From assembly GCA_024278985.1 (NCBI GenBank), contig JAJRSC010000016.1, positions 1 through 58,410 on the forward strand: a DNA stretch of 58,410 nt. Reading direction: 5' to 3'. A program made the translations under genes and the position numbers. The DNA is from an archaeon. GTDB lineage: Archaea > AGJL01 > Methanococci > Methanococcales > Methanocaldococcaceae. Of the stretch, positions 1 through 10,205 are shown in pieces (position 1 is the stretch's first letter; every line of letters starts with the position of its first letter). The notes under the pieces are model-generated. The model saw nothing but the letters and a program-made list of their open reading frames with translations. It was not told the origin of the DNA and made no database searches.

Positions 1-2552
1 TTCTTAAAGCTAGTGGTGTTCCTGTAGTATAGTAGTATGTAGTTGTTTCTTCTGGTAATTCTGTTGCTAATGTTATTGTTACGATAGGATCTTTAACTAA
101 TGTTATTTCCAAAATACCATTTTCATAGATATACCATCCTACTTTACTAGTTATGTCATTTTCTTTTAGTGTTATATTATCTGTACCATTATTTATTGTT
201 ATATTTTTAATATTAAAGTCACCTATAGGAATAACTATTATAGCAAATCCTTTATCTGTAGTATTTGTAACATTTAACCTTATTTCTGAAATAACTTCAT
301 TATTATTTATTTCTGTTTTTACTTCTTTTTTTGTAATATTAAATCCAACTGATATAAGTGGTTTAATACTCTCATTAATTTCTTTAATTACATTGTTGAT
401 GTCATCTTTATTTTTTATAGTTATATATTTTGCTTTTTGTTTTGTTTCATTTAATATTTCAATAACTGTTTTATTAATAGATATATTATTTCCAATAATT
501 GGAATACTTATTTTATCTCCAGTATTAAGGGTTAATATAGTAATATTATACTCATCACCAATAATAAAATCTATATTGTTAATATTATTTTCTATATCAT
601 TGTTAATATTTACATAGTTTTTAATAAACTCTAAATTAACCATTTTATTATCTATATAAACCTTTAAAAATTTGTATCCATATATATCTGATAATACAAC
701 ATTTTTTATTATTGCAGAGTAAGTATTGTTAGTTGTATTAAAGGTAATCTCTGCTAATTCAAAATCTCCAGTTTTTGAAAGATTATATCCACTTATAAAT
801 AATGTATTGTTAGATACATTCCAATAATAAGTACCTATTGCTGTAACATTTAAGACTGATAAATTTTTTAATGAAATGTATATATCATACCCACCTAATG
901 CTCTTTCTCTATTAATTCCACAAACTTCTATTTTTGCTTTTATAATTCCATTATTATCTGAAACTTTATACATTTTTAATAATACTGGAGTTTCAACGAC
1001 TTTAACAGTTTTAACAACTTTGTTATCAGATTCATTTTCTTCTTTAATATTATTTAGAGTATCTGCAACTACAACAATAGTATATGTATTTAACTCATTT
1101 GGTGTCCAATTAAAACTTATAGTTTTTGACTCACCAACATTTAATGAATTTATTATAACACTTCCAAGTTTTTCAGTATTTACATAAACACTGACATCAA
1201 AAGGTTCTTTTATATCTTGATGTCCATTATTTATTATAGTTACATTTATAGGATTATTTACTCTATATATTGCAGGATTATTAACATCTACTTTTAAAAT
1301 TTTAATATTTGGTCCTTCAACTGTAACAATTGCTGGATTTATATAAATTTTATTAAATTTGTAACCATTAGCATCAGATACTTTAATATCTGCTAAGTTA
1401 ATCTCGGAACTACCTATATTTACTGCCTTAAATGTAGCTCTTGCAATTATTGTTGGAGTAGTTATATTTCCATCTAATATACTAAAGATTACTTTTCCAT
1501 TTTCAAAGGTTATATTTTCTAAACCTTCAGATGCATTTATTAAAAACTCAAATTTTGTACAATTTAATATCTCAGGATTATATGTTAAGATTCCATCAAT
1601 CCCTTTAGCAGGTCTTTTATCAGTAATATTATCTAATTTAATATCCACTGTAAATGTATCATTTATTTTTACTAATGTTGATGATGGAATTAATTTTATT
1701 TGTATTGGTTCTTCAATTGCACATAAGGTTTTAACATCCTTATTATTACTTTCATTATATTCTATTATAAGATTATCTGGATCCACTACTGCAACTACTG
1801 TATAATTTCTTTCTTCAGTAGGTATAAATGTAAAGTTTATTTCTTTAGATTCATTAACTTTAAGACCATTAATTACTTTTGTTCCAAGTTTTTCAGTATC
1901 TACAAATACACTAACAGTAATATTATTTGTTATATCACTTTCTCCAACATTTTTTACTAATACTGGAATTATGTTATCTTCATACGCTTTTAGAGTAGTT
2001 TGAACGACATTTACAGTTAAATCATAGGGGGAAAGTATTTTTACATTTGAATTTCTCACAACTAAGTTATTCTTATCTACTTTCCATGTGTAGTCTCCAC
2101 CAGAGTTAGATATTACAGTTCCACTTAAGGATATTGATGTATTATCTGAAGGTTTTAATGCTTTAAACTTTAAAGTTGCTATTGTAAAGTTTCCATAAGG
2201 ATAGTTATTAAACCATGACAAGCTAATATATACTCTTCCATTTTCAACAGAAATATTCTTAAGATTTGCACTATTAGCAATATCACTTAAAACAATATCA
2301 TTTTCAGTTATGTTTAATAAACTTGAATTAAAGTATATATATGTTTCAAATCCACCACAATATCCAGAATAGTTATTATAACCATCTGATATTGTTCCAT
2401 TTGGGACATTTTTTACTTCTAAAGTTAAGTTAAAACTTTGTCCCATCTTTACTACAACATTTGATGGAACTAATTCTACTGTTACATTTTCTCCATAAAC
2501 TCCAATAAAGGATATCATTAAAATTGATAATAATATCAACTTCCACTTCATT
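1..2552 (-). CDS. Secreted cohesin/CARDB-domain surface protein (3' end beyond window)
   Basis: About 850 residues are visible and the frame is open to the left edge, so the C-terminus is missing. The ATG at 2552 follows a GGTGA ribosome site. Residues 1-20 are a signal peptide. Three cohesin-like beta-sandwich regions (about 22-165, 278-405, 515-640) alternate with CARDB-like segments (about 170-270 and 410-512) that end in the typical 'N-N-G/D' and 'T-V-V-D' strands. Many N-x-S/T sites suggest glycosylation. The first cohesin is very similar to that of the protein at 12571-14604 (shared core SANLK..S.ENG...S..WFNNYP). It is probably a cell-surface scaffold; the neighbouring gene encodes a dockerin protein, its likely partner. 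Cohesin assignment is from sequence pattern; the partner is inferred. Confidence 0.8.
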
Positions 2553-2662
2553 ACTATTCACCATTTTAAAGATTTTGATTTTAATTAAGTAGAATAATAT
2601 AAAAATATTACTTTTTATTTTTTTGTTATTAAAATAGTAATTAAAAATTAAAGTAAGGATAG

Positions 2663-4036
2663 TTATCCTGCAGTATATGGTACTGCTGTATTATTATCAG
2701 GATAATATCTTAAGAAATAGTGTGTAGTTCTACCTTTAAATACTTCTGGATGAATTATTGTTCCTAAATCCCATAAAACATCATCAGTGTTCAACAATCC
2801 CAGTTGCCAGTAGTCATCACTTATACAGAATAACCTACCGTTTTGTACTGCTTTGAAGTACTCATATCCTGGGTGGTCTTCTTTGAATGTTGATAACCAC
2901 TCTGTACTTGATGGTACTACCCATATATCTGCATTCTTAGCTCTTTCTGCAAAGGTTTCATAACTTATACATGCACTTCCAGTTCCTGGAATATCTTTAA
3001 ATATGTAATCTCCATGACAATCTTCCATTATCGCCTTAGCAACGTATGACTGTGCTTTTGGAACATAAGTTCCTCCAAAACTTGGATAATTTTTACCCCA
3101 TGCTACTAATGGTCTGTCTGTATTTCTTGTTAATCTTCTAACATCTAATGATCTCTTTACTATTCTTGTAAAGTATTTTTTTGCAACATCTTCCTTGTTG
3201 TAAAATGCTGCAAACAACTTTACCCATTCACATCTAGCAAGATAGGAATCTTCTAAGTATTCTGCATCAGCGACATAAGTTAAGTTCAACTCTTTACATT
3301 TTTCAATTACTGCGTCTCCACTATATCCTGGATAGACAAATATAACTTGTGGTGAGATATTAAGGATTAAATCATAGTTTGGATTGTATGTTGAACCAAC
3401 ATCAATTATTGAACCATTTTCTAGACCTTCCTCAATATTTTTAAAGTACCACTTATATTGTTTACCCCACATTATTCCTTTTACTGAAGCAATTACTGAA
3501 CCATCATTATTTATCGCTTCCATTAAAGCTATTTCTGTAGAACTCATTACAACAACTCTTTTTAAAGGAACATTAATTACTTTATCATATTTTCCTTTAG
3601 CCCATGAAGGAATTGGTTCAGTTTCATTTTTTAATAAAAATCTTTGTCCAGTAGCATCTACTACTATTTTATATGCATATGGTTCTCCATTATAGGGATT
3701 TACTTCAATACCATTTTTATCGTAGTAGGTTATCTTTATATTTTTAGCGTAGACGATAGGTTCTCTTAATTTTTGATAATTATCAAAGAGATAGACCACA
3801 TCTGCAATATCAATTGAACCATCTGCATTTATATCCCCATCTTCCAAACTAAGGTTTCTATGTTTGAAAAGATAGACTACATCTGCAATATTAATTGAAC
3901 CATCTCCATTTACATCTCCGAACCTATGGTTATAGTCTCCTGGAGTAATATCTTTCCATGTTAATGCATTTACATCTGAATATATAGGTATAAATATTAA
4001 AAAAGCTATAGCTATATACCAAATATTTTTTATCAT
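2663..4036 (-). CDS. Dockerin-fused periplasmic-type substrate-binding protein (corrinoid/metal-chelate family)
   Basis: 457 residues. I start at the ATG at 4036, seven bases from a GGTGAT site; an ATG 12 bases upstream lies inside that site. Residues 1-24 form a Sec signal peptide with no lipobox cysteine. Residues about 30-90 are a type I dockerin with two calcium loops, DVNGDGSINIAD and DINADGSIDIAD, each followed by an Asp-Val-Val-Tyr-Leu-Phe helix. From about residue 150 it matches the PF01497 fold (FhuD/BtuF-like: V-V-V-M-S-S-T near the start of the first lobe, then a long linking helix and second lobe). No permease or ATPase gene is nearby. No C-terminal membrane segment is seen, so the dockerin is the only visible tether. 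Ligand is unknown; the cobN/cbiZ context suggests a corrinoid or other tetrapyrrole. Confidence 0.9.
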   Translation of the reverse strand: MIKNIWYIAIAFLIFIPIYSDVNALTWKDITPGDYNHRFGDVNGDGSINIADVVYLFKHRNLSLEDGDINADGSIDIADVVYLFDNYQKLREPIVYAKNIKITYYDKNGIEVNPYNGEPYAYKIVVDATGQRFLLKNETEPIPSWAKGKYDKVINVPLKRVVVMSSTEIALMEAINNDGSVIASVKGIMWGKQYKWYFKNIEEGLENGSIIDVGSTYNPNYDLILNISPQVIFVYPGYSGDAVIEKCKELNLTYVADAEYLEDSYLARCEWVKLFAAFYNKEDVAKKYFTRIVKRSLDVRRLTRNTDRPLVAWGKNYPSFGGTYVPKAQSYVAKAIMEDCHGDYIFKDIPGTGSACISYETFAERAKNADIWVVPSSTEWLSTFKEDHPGYEYFKAVQNGRLFCISDDYWQLGLLNTDDVLWDLGTIIHPEVFKGRTTHYFLRYYPDNNTAVPYTAG

Positions 4037-4120
4037 TAATATCACCATTTGGAATTTTAAATATTTAAAATTAATACTGTAAAGATATTATGTCATAAAT
4101 TATATTTTAAAGGATTACAA

Positions 4121-4150
4121 TAAAACTATATAAAATAAAACTATATAAAA
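4121..4150 (-). promoter_or_regulatory. Tandem 15-bp TATA-containing repeat upstream of the dockerin gene
   Basis: TAAAACTATATAAAA occurs twice head to tail at 4121-4135 and 4136-4150. Each copy contains a TATATA core that can serve as a TATA box on either strand. It sits about 85-115 bases upstream of the dockerin gene. Promoter role is inferred. Confidence 0.4.
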
Positions 4151-4229
4151 TTTATGGTAAACTTTATTATTAATAAAATAATCTTTAAAATATAAAAATA
4201 TATTATTTGCTTTTAAATCATAAATTTTA

Positions 4230-4664
4230 TTATTTTATTTTTTCTATTCTATTTTCTGGGAAAATTATAGCATTGTTCTCACAACACATATAGGAACAGG
4301 CATTGCAGTTAATTATACAGTTATATGGATATTTAACAATAACTCTACCATTTTCTATATCATAAACACCTTTAGGGCAAAATTCAACACATTTCTTACA
4401 ATTTTTGCATTTTTCATAATTTATCTTTGGGAACCATGGGATTTCTTTCCTCTTCTTCCCATTAAATTCCTCATACTCTATTTCCATAACTGCATCATAA
4501 AGCGTTTTATATAATCTTTTATTTGGTTCTCTAACAAGTTTTGTGACTTCTTCATAAGTATTATATATTTCATCCATTCCCAATTCTTTTGAGAGTTTTT
4601 TAATCTCCAAATTTAAAATCATAAATTTTCTAATTTTCTTTAGTAGTTCTTTTTTCTTTTCCAT
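4230..4664 (-). CDS. 2[4Fe-4S] ferredoxin-like protein
   Basis: 144 residues. The N-terminal ~70 residues are helical and charged. The C-terminal half has one classical cluster motif (CKNCKKCVEFCP, CX2CX2CX3CP) and a second with altered spacing (CIINCNACSYMC, CX3CX2CX3C). The same altered spacing and the preceding 'W-F/Y-P-K-I-N-Y' occur in the ferredoxin at 19949-20323, so the two are paralogues. It is divergent from cobN with a 144-bp gap, so both may be fired from one promoter region. A role as electron donor to the nearby radical SAM enzyme or chelatase is an inference. Confidence 0.85.
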   Translation of the reverse strand: MEKKKELLKKIRKFMILNLEIKKLSKELGMDEIYNTYEEVTKLVREPNKRLYKTLYDAVMEIEYEEFNGKKRKEIPWFPKINYEKCKNCKKCVEFCPKGVYDIENGRVIVKYPYNCIINCNACSYMCCENNAIIFPENRIEKIK

Positions 4665-4753
4665 CTTTTCACATTATTTAAGTTTTAAAAGTCATAAAAA
4701 AATCTACAAAAATTTTAATTATGTACCATGGATGATATATTAATATTAGTTGA

Positions 4754-4767
4754 AACTTTATAAATAT
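4754..4767 (+). promoter_or_regulatory. Probable TATA box for cobN transcript
   Basis: GAAACTTTATAAATA (BRE-like purines followed by TTTATAAATA) ends about 43 bases before the cobN ATG. Spacing allows a start site near 4790 and a short leader holding the GGTGA site at 4798-4802. Confidence 0.5.
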
Positions 4768-4808
4768 TAATTGAAAATTTTTTAATTTAATTTTAATGGT
4801 GAAAATTA

Positions 4809-7800
4809 ATGATAAAAATAGGGTTTGTTTCTACAGTAGATAGTGATGATTTGGTTTTTGAAGAGGCATATAAAGAAGTAAAAAAGTATGGAATTGAATT
4901 TAAAATTTTGGATTATAAATGTAACGAGAAAGAGTTTAAAGATTTTTTAGAGTTTATTAAAGATGCTAACATTGTATTTACAAAACTTATGGTAGGAAAA
5001 AAAGCCTTTAAATACTTTGATGAATTAAAAGCATTTGTTGATAAACGTAATATTCCATTTCTTCCACTCCCTACATTAAATGAAGTTCATCCAGATTTGG
5101 ATGATGCTACAACTGTAAGTGAGGAAGTTAAATTAAAGGTTATCAAATATTTGGGATATGAAGGAATTGAAAATTATAAAAATCTCTTATTATATTTAGC
5201 AAATAAATTTGGAGATAAAAATATTCCTTATAAAGAACCAAAGCCCATGCCATGGCAAGGAATTTATTATAAAGGAAAATACTTTGAAACCTTAAATAAC
5301 TATTTAAATTATTTAAAAAAAATTGATAAAAAAATAGATGGAAAACCAATTATTGGAATTTTATTTTACAGAAATTGGTTTATTGCAAATAATATTGATT
5401 ATCTTAACGATTTAATTAATGTTATTGAGAATAAAGGAGCAATACCTGTTGCTGTCTTCACATCACATTTAAAAAATGAATTGGGGGCTATTGGGACATT
5501 AGAAGTGTTTAAAAAATTTTTTTATAAAGATGGCAAACCATTTATTCATACTTTAATAAACACAACTATGTTTACCTTATCTATGGGAGTTAAGGCAGAT
5601 ATCCTAAAAGATGAACCTGAATTTTTAAAAGAGTTAAATGTCCCAATCTTGCAGGGAATTATAAGTACTGGATTTATTGAAGATTGGGAAAAATCAATAT
5701 CTGGAATAAATCCAATTGATTTAGTTATAGGAATGGCAATGCCAGAATTTGATGGAGCAATAATACATTTCCCAATAGGTGGAAAGAAAAAGGTTAAGGA
5801 TGGAGATGTTGGAGTTCCAATTATAAAATATAAAGCAATAAAAGATAGAACTGAGAAAATAGTTAATTTAGCATTGAAATATGCAGATTTAAAGTTAAAA
5901 CCAAACAAAGAGAAAAGAATTGCAATAATTTTCCATAACTATCCACCAAGGAATGATAAAATAGCAAGTGCTTTTGGATTAGATAGTCCTGAAAGTGTTG
6001 TCAATATATTAAAAAAGTTAAAAAATAGAGGTTTTATAGTCGATGAAATTCCAAAAAATGGAACTGAACTAATTAAAAAAATGTTAAATTATGCAACAAA
6101 TGATAAGAGATTTTTAACTGAAGAGATGATAAAAAAAGCTGTAGGAAAAATAAAAAAAGAAGATTATGAGAAATGGTTTAATTCTCTCTCTAATAAAGTT
6201 AAAGAAGAATTAATTAAAAATTGGGGGGAAATTCCAGGAGAAGTTATGAATTTTGATAATAACTTAATTATTCCAGGAATAATTAATGGAAATGTTTTTA
6301 TCTCAGTTCAACCACCAAGGGGCTTTGGGGAAAATCCTTCCGCCATTTATCATTCTCCAGATATGCCACCTACTCATTACTACATTGCTTTTTATAAATG
6401 GATTAAAGAAGTTTTTAAAGCAGATGCTATAATGCATATAGGAAAACATGGAAGTTTAGAATGGTTGCCAGGAAAAGGTGCAGGTTTATCAAGAGATTGC
6501 TATCCAGATATTTGTATGGAATTGCCAAACATCTATCCATATATTGTAAATAATCCTGGAGAAGGAACTCAAGCAAAGAGAAGAAGTTATGCAACAATTA
6601 TAAGCCATTTAATTCCACCAATGACAATATCTGAGTTGTATGGAGATTTAGAAGAATTAGAAAAGAATATTGATGAATACTATGAAACTGAAAATAAAGA
6701 AAAGAAAGAGTTTTTAAAGAAAGAAATTTTGAATAAAATTAAAGAATTAAAGCTGAATGAGGACTTGATGGATGGGAAAGTTATAGATGAGGAAATTAGT
6801 GAAAAAAACTTTGATAAATTGTTAAATAAAATCCATGATTATTTAGAGGAATTAAAAAATAGGCAGATAAATGAAGGATTGCATATAATGGGAGAACCTT
6901 TGGAAGAGGAGAAGTTAATTAATATGATATTTATGATTATCAGATATCAGTTTAACTACTTGGAGATTCTATCTAAAATTTTAGGGTATGATTGGAATAA
7001 ATTAAATGAAGAAAAAGGAAAAAAACATAAAATTATTGATAAAATAAATAAAATTGGAATAAATCTAATAAAAGAATATATGAAATATAATTTTGATGAA
7101 AATAAAATTGAGGAATTAAAAACCATAAAACCTAATTCTGAACTAAAAGAAGTTTTAAAAATTATATCAAAAATATATAGAAATTTAATGATGGTAAATG
7201 AAGAGATTGAAAATGCAGTAAATGCCTTAGAAGGAAAATATGTTCCTCCAAAAATAGCAGGAGCACCAACAAAAGATATAAACTGCCTCCCGACAGGAAG
7301 AAACTTCTATTCTTGCAACCCTCAAGAAATACCAACAAAATCTGCTTATGAAATGGGAAAGAAATTAGCTAATGATTTAATTAATAAGTATTTAAAAGAA
7401 GAGGGAAAGTATCCTGAGTATATTGGAATTATTGTCTGGGGTTCTCCTACAATGAGAACAAAGGGAGATGATATTGGGGAGATTTTATATTTATTAGGGG
7501 TTAAACCAGTTTGGAATAAGATGGGGAGAGTTGTTGGTTTAGAAGTCATACCATTAGAAGAGTTAGGAAGGCCAAGAATTGATGTAACTTTAAGAATTAG
7601 TGGTTTATTTAGGGATACTTTTCCACAAGTTATTGATTTAATAGATGAGGCAATAAAAATGGTTGCAAACTTAGATGAGCCAGATGACCTAAATTTTGTT
7701 AAAAAACATTACAAGCAGGAAGTTATGGAAAAAATAAAGAAAGGAATTGATGAAAAAACAGCAAGAGAAACATCTCTATATAGAATATTTGGATGTAAAC

Positions 7801-8498
7801 CTGGATGTTATGGAGCTGGAGTTGCAGATTTATTAACTGAGAAAAATTGGAAATCATTGGAGGATTTGGCAAAGGTTTATGTTGAATGGGGAGGTTATGT
7901 TTATGGAAAAGGAATTCATGGTATTGAGGCAAAGGAAGAATTTATTAAAAGGTTATCAAAGATTGAGCTAACTGTTAAAAATGAAGATAGCCAAGAATGG
8001 GACATTTTTGAGGGAGATGATTTCAATAGTTATCATGGTGGGATGATTGCAGCTGTAACTTTCTACTCTGGTAAGCAACCAAAAAGTTATATTGGAGATA
8101 CTTCAAATCCAAATAAGATAAAAACAAAACATTTGAAAGAGGAAGGAAAGCAGATATTTAGAACAAAAATAATGAATCCAAAGTGGATTGAAGGGTTGAA
8201 GAAGCATGGCTATAAGGGGGCAAGTGATTTCTCAAAGTATATTGACCATATCTTTCAATGGGATGCAACCTCAAATATAATAGATGACTGGATGTATCAA
8301 AAAATTGCTGAAAATTATGTTTTTGATAAAGAAATGGAAGAGTTCTTTAAAGAAAACAATCCTTATGCCTTATTAAACATAACTGAAAGGTTATTAGAAG
8401 CTATAGAAAGGGGAATGTGGAAGACAGATGAAGAAACAAAAGAAAAGTTAAGAAAAAAATACTTAGAAATTGAGGGAATGATAGAAGAGAAATTATAA
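4809..8498 (+). CDS. cobN: CobN/ChlH-type cobaltochelatase large subunit
   Basis: 1229 residues, the usual size for CobN/BchH. Family blocks are visible: PPRGFGENPSAIYHSPD, MHIGKHGSLEWLPGKG, the PNIYPYIVNNPGEGTQAKRR block, and near the C-terminus CKPGCYGAG and FQWDATSNIIDDW. CobN inserts cobalt into hydrogenobyrinate diamide in aerobes with CobS/CobT; in anaerobic archaea, which insert cobalt early with CbiX/CbiK, the role of CobN homologues is unsettled. HmuS, a bacterial CobN relative, removes iron from haem, so dechelation is a possibility here. No AAA+/MIDAS partner lies in the window. It is followed 26 bp later by the radical SAM gene, probably one operon through cbiZ. Confidence 0.9.
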   Translation: MIKIGFVSTVDSDDLVFEEAYKEVKKYGIEFKILDYKCNEKEFKDFLEFIKDANIVFTKLMVGKKAFKYFDELKAFVDKRNIPFLPLPTLNEVHPDLDDATTVSEEVKLKVIKYLGYEGIENYKNLLLYLANKFGDKNIPYKEPKPMPWQGIYYKGKYFETLNNYLNYLKKIDKKIDGKPIIGILFYRNWFIANNIDYLNDLINVIENKGAIPVAVFTSHLKNELGAIGTLEVFKKFFYKDGKPFIHTLINTTMFTLSMGVKADILKDEPEFLKELNVPILQGIISTGFIEDWEKSISGINPIDLVIGMAMPEFDGAIIHFPIGGKKKVKDGDVGVPIIKYKAIKDRTEKIVNLALKYADLKLKPNKEKRIAIIFHNYPPRNDKIASAFGLDSPESVVNILKKLKNRGFIVDEIPKNGTELIKKMLNYATNDKRFLTEEMIKKAVGKIKKEDYEKWFNSLSNKVKEELIKNWGEIPGEVMNFDNNLIIPGIINGNVFISVQPPRGFGENPSAIYHSPDMPPTHYYIAFYKWIKEVFKADAIMHIGKHGSLEWLPGKGAGLSRDCYPDICMELPNIYPYIVNNPGEGTQAKRRSYATIISHLIPPMTISELYGDLEELEKNIDEYYETENKEKKEFLKKEILNKIKELKLNEDLMDGKVIDEEISEKNFDKLLNKIHDYLEELKNRQINEGLHIMGEPLEEEKLINMIFMIIRYQFNYLEILSKILGYDWNKLNEEKGKKHKIIDKINKIGINLIKEYMKYNFDENKIEELKTIKPNSELKEVLKIISKIYRNLMMVNEEIENAVNALEGKYVPPKIAGAPTKDINCLPTGRNFYSCNPQEIPTKSAYEMGKKLANDLINKYLKEEGKYPEYIGIIVWGSPTMRTKGDDIGEILYLLGVKPVWNKMGRVVGLEVIPLEELGRPRIDVTLRISGLFRDTFPQVIDLIDEAIKMVANLDEPDDLNFVKKHYKQEVMEKIKKGIDEKTARETSLYRIFGCKPGCYGAGVADLLTEKNWKSLEDLAKVYVEWGGYVYGKGIHGIEAKEEFIKRLSKIELTVKNEDSQEWDIFEGDDFNSYHGGMIAAVTFYSGKQPKSYIGDTSNPNKIKTKHLKEEGKQIFRTKIMNPKWIEGLKKHGYKGASDFSKYIDHIFQWDATSNIIDDWMYQKIAENYVFDKEMEEFFKENNPYALLNITERLLEAIERGMWKTDEETKEKLRKKYLEIEGMIEEKL

Positions 8499-8524
8499 AC
8501 TATTATAATTATAGTTGTGAAATT

Positions 8525-9385
8525 ATGAAATATCTCATTTTAAAAATAACAAATAGATGTAATTTAAACTGTGTTTATTGTTATGCAATTAATAAAAATA
8601 ACAGAGATATGGATTTTGAAACAGCAAAGAATGCCATTGATTATATTTTAAAAATGGATGATAAGTTAAAAATTCAATTTACTGGTGGAGAACCACTTTT
8701 AAATTTTGATTTGATTAAAAAAATAATAGATTATTGCAATGAAAACTATTCCAATAAATATATTTCCTATGCAATACAAACAAATGGAACCCTACTAAAT
8801 GAAAAAATTATTAAAAAAATTAAAAATTTAAATATAAAAATTGGTATTAGTATAGATGGTTTGGAGGTAAATGATAAGCTAAGACCCTACAAAAACAAAA
8901 ATCCTTCAACAATAGATACATTAAAAGGAATATATCTTTTAAAAGAATATAATATTCCTTTTGGTGTAACAATAGTTGTAACAAATAAAAATTTACCATA
9001 TATAAAAGAATTTGTTGAATATTTAATGGCTTTAGGTATTAAAAGCATAAGTTTTGATTTATTAAAACCAAAGAGAAAAGAACATTTAAAACTATTGCCT
9101 GATAAAGATGAATTTAATAAAATTTTAAATGAATTAAAGAATTATCCAATATATATTAAAAATATAGTAAGAAATGAAAAGTTAAAATATTATAAAAAAT
9201 ACTGCTTTTTAAATACTGGAGATTTACTCTTTGTTAATGAATATGGAGACATTTTTCCCTGTCCAACATTGGAAGGATATTTTTATATAGGAAATATAAA
9301 TAAATCTAATAAAAAAAATTTAAAATTATTTAAAGTTGATTGTAGTTATTGTTTTGCAAGAAAATATTTAATGAATCAATTTTAA
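8525..9385 (+). CDS. Radical SAM protein with C-terminal SPASM-like cysteines
   Basis: 286 residues; ATG preceded by GTGA. The radical SAM motif CNLNCVYC lies at residues 13-20 and the SAM-binding GGEP at about 57-60. C-terminal cysteines (K-Y-C-F-L, F-P-C-P, D-C-S-Y-C-F-A) suggest an auxiliary SPASM/twitch Fe-S cluster, common in peptide- and cofactor-modifying enzymes. It is 26 bp after cobN and 10 bp before the TIM-barrel gene. Substrate is unknown. No small precursor peptide gene is seen in the operon, so I do not call it a peptide maturase. Confidence 0.8.
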   Translation: MKYLILKITNRCNLNCVYCYAINKNNRDMDFETAKNAIDYILKMDDKLKIQFTGGEPLLNFDLIKKIIDYCNENYSNKYISYAIQTNGTLLNEKIIKKIKNLNIKIGISIDGLEVNDKLRPYKNKNPSTIDTLKGIYLLKEYNIPFGVTIVVTNKNLPYIKEFVEYLMALGIKSISFDLLKPKRKEHLKLLPDKDEFNKILNELKNYPIYIKNIVRNEKLKYYKKYCFLNTGDLLFVNEYGDIFPCPTLEGYFYIGNINKSNKKNLKLFKVDCSYCFARKYLMNQF

Positions 9386-9395
9386 GGGATAAACA

Positions 9396-10145
9396 ATGAT
9401 TGGAGTTTCAACAAGCATATTTTTAAATTCTAATAAAAAGTTAGAAAATGCTCTTTCCTTTTTAGAGAATAAAACAAAATATGTAGAACTTATTTGTGAT
9501 GGATACTTAAATGTTATGGAACATACTGAAATTCCTCTATCATACAATTTAAAATATACATTACATTGTCCTCTTACAGATATGAACCTATCATCTTTTA
9601 GAGAGAAAGTTAGAAAAACAAGTATAGAGATTGTTGAAGATATTTTAAAAGTTGCTGATGTTGTTAATGCCTCTTTAATTGTACTACATCCAGGATATTG
9701 TGTATTTAAAGAGGACTATTTAAAGGCATTAAATTCTCTAAAAAAATCTTTATATGAATTAAATAAACTTCAAAATGAATATTCTATACAAATAACAATA
9801 GAGAATATGCCATCCTATAGTATGTTTATGTTTAGAGAACCAAATGAAATTATTGATACTTTAGGAGATATTGGAATAACTTTTGATATTGGCCATTCTT
9901 TTTTAAATAAAAATATTGAAAAATTTTTAGATAATAACCTTATAAAAAAAATTTATCACATTCATATCCATGATAACAATGGAGTATTTGATGAACATCT
10001 ATGTATAGGAAAGGGCAAGATTGAATTTGATAAATATAAAAAGAAGTTAAAAAAAATAAATTGTATAAAAATGATAGAAATGCAGTATAAAAGTATTGAT
10101 GATTTAGATTTATGTATTGATAGAGTTAAAAGATTGTTCAGATAA
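9396..10145 (+). CDS. TIM-barrel protein, xylose isomerase/AP endonuclease 2 family
   Basis: 249 residues. Family landmarks are L-H-C-P-L near residue 50, L-I-V-L-H-P-G-Y at ~90, I-T-I-E-N-M-P at ~131, T-F-D-I-G-H at ~160 and I-H-I-H-D-N-N-G at ~188, ending in G-K-G-K-I-E. These His/Glu/Asp positions form the usual divalent-metal site of sugar-phosphate isomerases, epimerases and endonuclease IV relatives. The reaction cannot be assigned. Position between the radical SAM gene and cbiZ suggests a role in the same cofactor pathway, for example on a nucleotide-loop or sugar-phosphate moiety (inference). Confidence 0.75.
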   Translation: MIGVSTSIFLNSNKKLENALSFLENKTKYVELICDGYLNVMEHTEIPLSYNLKYTLHCPLTDMNLSSFREKVRKTSIEIVEDILKVADVVNASLIVLHPGYCVFKEDYLKALNSLKKSLYELNKLQNEYSIQITIENMPSYSMFMFREPNEIIDTLGDIGITFDIGHSFLNKNIEKFLDNNLIKKIYHIHIHDNNGVFDEHLCIGKGKIEFDKYKKKLKKINCIKMIEMQYKSIDDLDLCIDRVKRLFR

Positions 10146-10149
10146 TAAA

Positions 10150-10187
10150 TTTCTTTTTATACAATTTAAGATTATTATAAAAAGAAA
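10150..10187 (+). promoter_or_regulatory. Perfect 12-bp inverted repeat just upstream of the cbiZ ribosome site
   Basis: TTTCTTTTTATA (10150-10161) and TATAAAAAGAAA (10176-10187) are perfect reverse complements around a 14-base loop. The second arm is 8 bases before the AGGTGA site of cbiZ. It could be an RNA hairpin controlling cbiZ translation, an operator over a TATA box, or an intercistronic terminator. Not classifiable from sequence alone. Confidence 0.5.
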
Positions 10188-10205
10188 CTCTTTTAGGTGA
10201 TCAAA

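Noticed and set aside
153-1187. Plus-strand open frames at 153-617 and 876-1187 with hydrophobic, Ile/Ser-rich products
   Set aside because: They are antisense shadows of the long cohesin gene, which has a signal peptide, ribosome site and domain order on the minus strand.
8525-9385. Radical SAM protein as a RiPP maturase
   Set aside because: No small precursor gene with a cysteine- or repeat-rich core is found nearby in the cobN operon.
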